Below, in pieces: positions 6,012 to 7,258 of a DNA stretch of 7,258 bases. Each line of letters opens with the position of its first letter. Position 1 is the first letter of the stretch. The notes beneath the pieces are model-generated. The model worked only from the letters and a program-made list of their open reading frames with translations, did not search any database and had not been told where the DNA came from. This stretch comes from an uncultured Treponema sp. (lineage in GTDB: Bacteria; Spirochaetota; Spirochaetia; Treponematales; Treponemataceae): NCBI GenBank assembly GCA_946538795.1, contig CAMNGY010000070.1:1-7258 (forward strand). Direction: 5' to 3'. Position numbers and translations under genes: made by a program.

Positions 6012-6017
6012 TATACT
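6012..6017 (+). promoter_or_regulatory. -10 element of a likely era promoter, giving a near-leaderless mRNA
   Basis: TATACT matches five of six bases of TATAAT and ends seven bases before the ATG at 6025, so transcription would start at about 6024. No good -35 is present 17 bases upstream (TAGCAA, 5989-5994), and no Shine-Dalgarno sequence precedes the ATG. The call rests on the -10 box alone. Confidence 0.45.
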
Positions 6018-6024
6018 GGGCGCA

Positions 6025-6996
6025 ATGAGTGAAGATTCAAACGGCAAGGCCGTAACAAACGAAATCACGGAGGAAGGGGCCGGGAATTCCCCGGACGTCC
6101 AGCCCCCCGTCGGGCCCAAGACAGCCCTTGTTTCCATAGTGGGCCGCCCTTCGGCGGGCAAGTCCACCTTCCTGAACACGGCGAGCGGCGAGGAGATAAG
6201 CATAGTTTCTGCCGTGCCGCAGACGACGCGCAACGCCATAAAGGGCATAGTCAACACCTCGCTGGGCCAGCTGGTCTTCGTAGACACGCCCGGCCTGCAC
6301 ATCAGCGACAAGAAGCTGAACCTGCGCCTCACAAAGACAGCCAGCGACCAGATAAAGGACAGCGACGCGATCCTTTACATAATCGACACGACGCGCGACC
6401 ACGGGGAGGAGGAAAAGCTCATTGCGGGGCTTGTGGCCCCCTACGCTGACAAGACGGTAATCGCGCTGAACAAGATGGACTCGGCCCAGTCCAGCCTCAA
6501 GAAAGCCCGGGACTTCCTGGCGGAGGCATTTCCTGGCTTTGACCCCGGGCGGGTTGTGGAGATGAGCGCGCGGGACGACAAGGGCGTGAACGACGTGCTA
6601 AAGGCCCTGTACGGGCTTGCCCCCGAGGCCCCGCACCTGTACCCGGAAGAGTTCTACACCGACCAGGAGGTGGACTTCCGCATATCCGAGATAATCAGGG
6701 GAGAGGCGATGAACCGTCTGGACGAGGAGCTGCCCCATGCCCTCTACGTCAGGATAGAGGACATGAGGATGGCCAGTGAGACCAAGCTCAAGGTGCGGGC
6801 CTGCCTGTGCGTGGAGCGGGAGAGCCAGAAGGGCATCGTGATCGGCAAAGGGGCATCGATGATAAAGCAGATACGCATAGCCAGCCTGAAGAAATGCGCG
6901 GAAATCTTCCCCTACAAGGTGGATCTGGACCTGCAGGTAAAGGTTGACAAGAACTGGAGGCAGAAGGACGCCGTGCTCAACAAAATCCTCCGCTAG
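6025..6996 (+). CDS. era: GTPase Era
   Basis: A 323-residue Era, an essential Ras-like GTPase that binds the 3' end of 16S rRNA and helps assemble the 30S subunit. All G motifs are visible: G1 GRPSAGKST (40-48), G2 at PQTTRN (65-70), G3 DTPG (87-90), G4 NKMD (149-152) and G5 SAR (181-183). The C-terminal KH domain covers about 225-310, with the RNA-binding [12 protein letters not shown] loop (273-284) and the typical [11 protein letters not shown] end. Family members are usually about 300 residues. The surplus is an acidic, low-complexity N-terminal extension of about 30 residues (1-32). G1 has Ser-Ala where most Era proteins have Asn-Val, and the catalytic features are otherwise normal. No Shine-Dalgarno sequence precedes the ATG. 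If that start were wrong, internal candidates (for example GTA/TTG codons) have none either. The MATE gene follows directly or overlaps. Confidence 0.96.
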   Translation: MSEDSNGKAVTNEITEEGAGNSPDVQPPVGPKTALVSIVGRPSAGKSTFLNTASGEEISIVSAVPQTTRNAIKGIVNTSLGQLVFVDTPGLHISDKKLNLRLTKTASDQIKDSDAILYIIDTTRDHGEEEKLIAGLVAPYADKTVIALNKMDSAQSSLKKARDFLAEAFPGFDPGRVVEMSARDDKGVNDVLKALYGLAPEAPHLYPEEFYTDQEVDFRISEIIRGEAMNRLDEELPHALYVRIEDMRMASETKLKVRACLCVERESQKGIVIGKGASMIKQIRIASLKKCAEIFPYKVDLDLQVKVDKNWRQKDAVLNKILR

Positions 6997-7258
6997 TTCC
7001 GCACCTTCCGCCAGCCCCGCTGGCAGGGCGCTGTTCACGAACCGGGAGCTGTGGAGCCTGATATGGCCGCTCGCGGTGGAGCAGCTGCTCCAGATTTCCC
7101 TGGGGATGGCGGACATAGTGATGGTCGCCCACATCGGTGAGGCGGCTGTCAGCGGGGTCTCGCTCGTGGACCAGATAAACGTCCTCCTGACCCAGCTGTT
7201 CGCCGCCCTCGCCACCGGAGGCGCGGTTGTCTGCTCCCAGTACATCGGACGGGGCAGC
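6944..7258 (+). CDS. MATE-family multidrug/Na+ antiporter, N-terminal part; 3' end beyond the window
   Basis: The frame translates to [20 protein letters not shown], then [20 protein letters not shown] and [20 protein letters not shown], then [12 protein letters not shown]. This is the start of a MATE transporter: an N-terminal helix with the Pro-Leu-x-x-Glu-Gln signature, a G-x-x-D loop and the second helix ending in SQYIGRG. Such integral membrane proteins export cationic drugs or metabolites using Na+ or H+ gradients. The start is uncertain. The frame opens after a stop at 6938-6940, and its only ATG/GTG/TTG codon before the conserved region is TTG 6944, which would overlap era by 53 bases and add a Ser/Ala-rich tail. 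CTG 7031 (before FTNREL, preceded by GGCAGGG) is the alternative and fits the family length better. The next in-frame ATGs lie inside the conserved helix. The family call is firm and the left boundary is not. Confidence 0.75.
   Translation, partial: MTRTGGRRTPCSTKSSASSAPSASPAGRALFTNRELWSLIWPLAVEQLLQISLGMADIVMVAHIGEAAVSGVSLVDQINVLLTQLFAALATGGAVVCSQYIGRGS

Larger units (their letters stand above)
5809..6024. other. Non-coding, repeat-rich interval between the UDG-like gene and era
   Basis: These 216 bases have no credible gene. They contain, in order, the right arm of the stop-codon hairpin, a 17-bp tandem repeat, a 12-bp direct repeat (GGCGGCCCGCCC at 5919-5930 and 5959-5970), an 11-bp inverted repeat, a short T5 tract (6003-6007) and a -10-like box. 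Reading frames that cross it are shadows broken by the 17-bp period. Confidence 0.7.

Overview
The window reads as an ordinary chromosomal stretch of a fairly GC-rich bacterium. The style of the proteins suggests a spirochete, most likely a Treponema-like organism: the RsmE with a GSERGW loop, the MATE N-terminus with its [17 protein letters not shown] run, and the Era sequence all have that flavour. This is recognition from memory without a search, so the taxonomic call is tentative.

Layout. (1) Positions 2-514 (+) hold the 3' end of an rsmE-type 16S rRNA methyltransferase gene. (2) Positions 515-611 hold a nested, apparently bidirectional terminator between two convergent genes. (3) Positions 606-3926 (-) encode a large membrane-bound hybrid histidine kinase: CHASE-like sensor, three PAS-like domains, kinase core and receiver. 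Its start overlaps the end of (4), a precorrin-2 dehydrogenase / sirohydrochlorin ferrochelatase-like gene at 3913-4554 (-). The two form a tightly coupled operon read leftward. (5) A divergent intergenic region carries a weak leftward promoter and a good rightward promoter for (6) a tRNA-Leu(GAG) gene at 4801-4882, which ends in a textbook intrinsic terminator. (7) Positions 5041-5808 (+) encode a divergent uracil-DNA-glycosylase-superfamily protein with a GTG start and a strong Shine-Dalgarno sequence. (8) Positions 5809-6024 are non-coding and rich in structure: an 11-bp inverted repeat across the stop codon, a 17-bp tandem repeat with alternating unit types, a second 11-bp inverted repeat, and a -10 box almost touching the next start codon. 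(9) Positions 6025-6996 (+) encode the GTPase Era, possibly read from a nearly leaderless mRNA. (10) From about 6944 onward (+) lies the 5' end of a MATE-family efflux transporter gene, which runs off the window and has no ordinary start codon close to its conserved region.

Functionally, rsmE, tRNA-Leu and era belong to translation and ribosome maturation, the UDG-like gene to DNA repair, and the leftward pair to tetrapyrrole chemistry plus signalling. I found no CRISPR array, transposase, phage gene or recognisable new defence system. The parts most worth a second look are the coupling of the sensor kinase to the tetrapyrrole enzyme, that enzyme's unusual active-site residues, and the repeat-rich control region in front of era.
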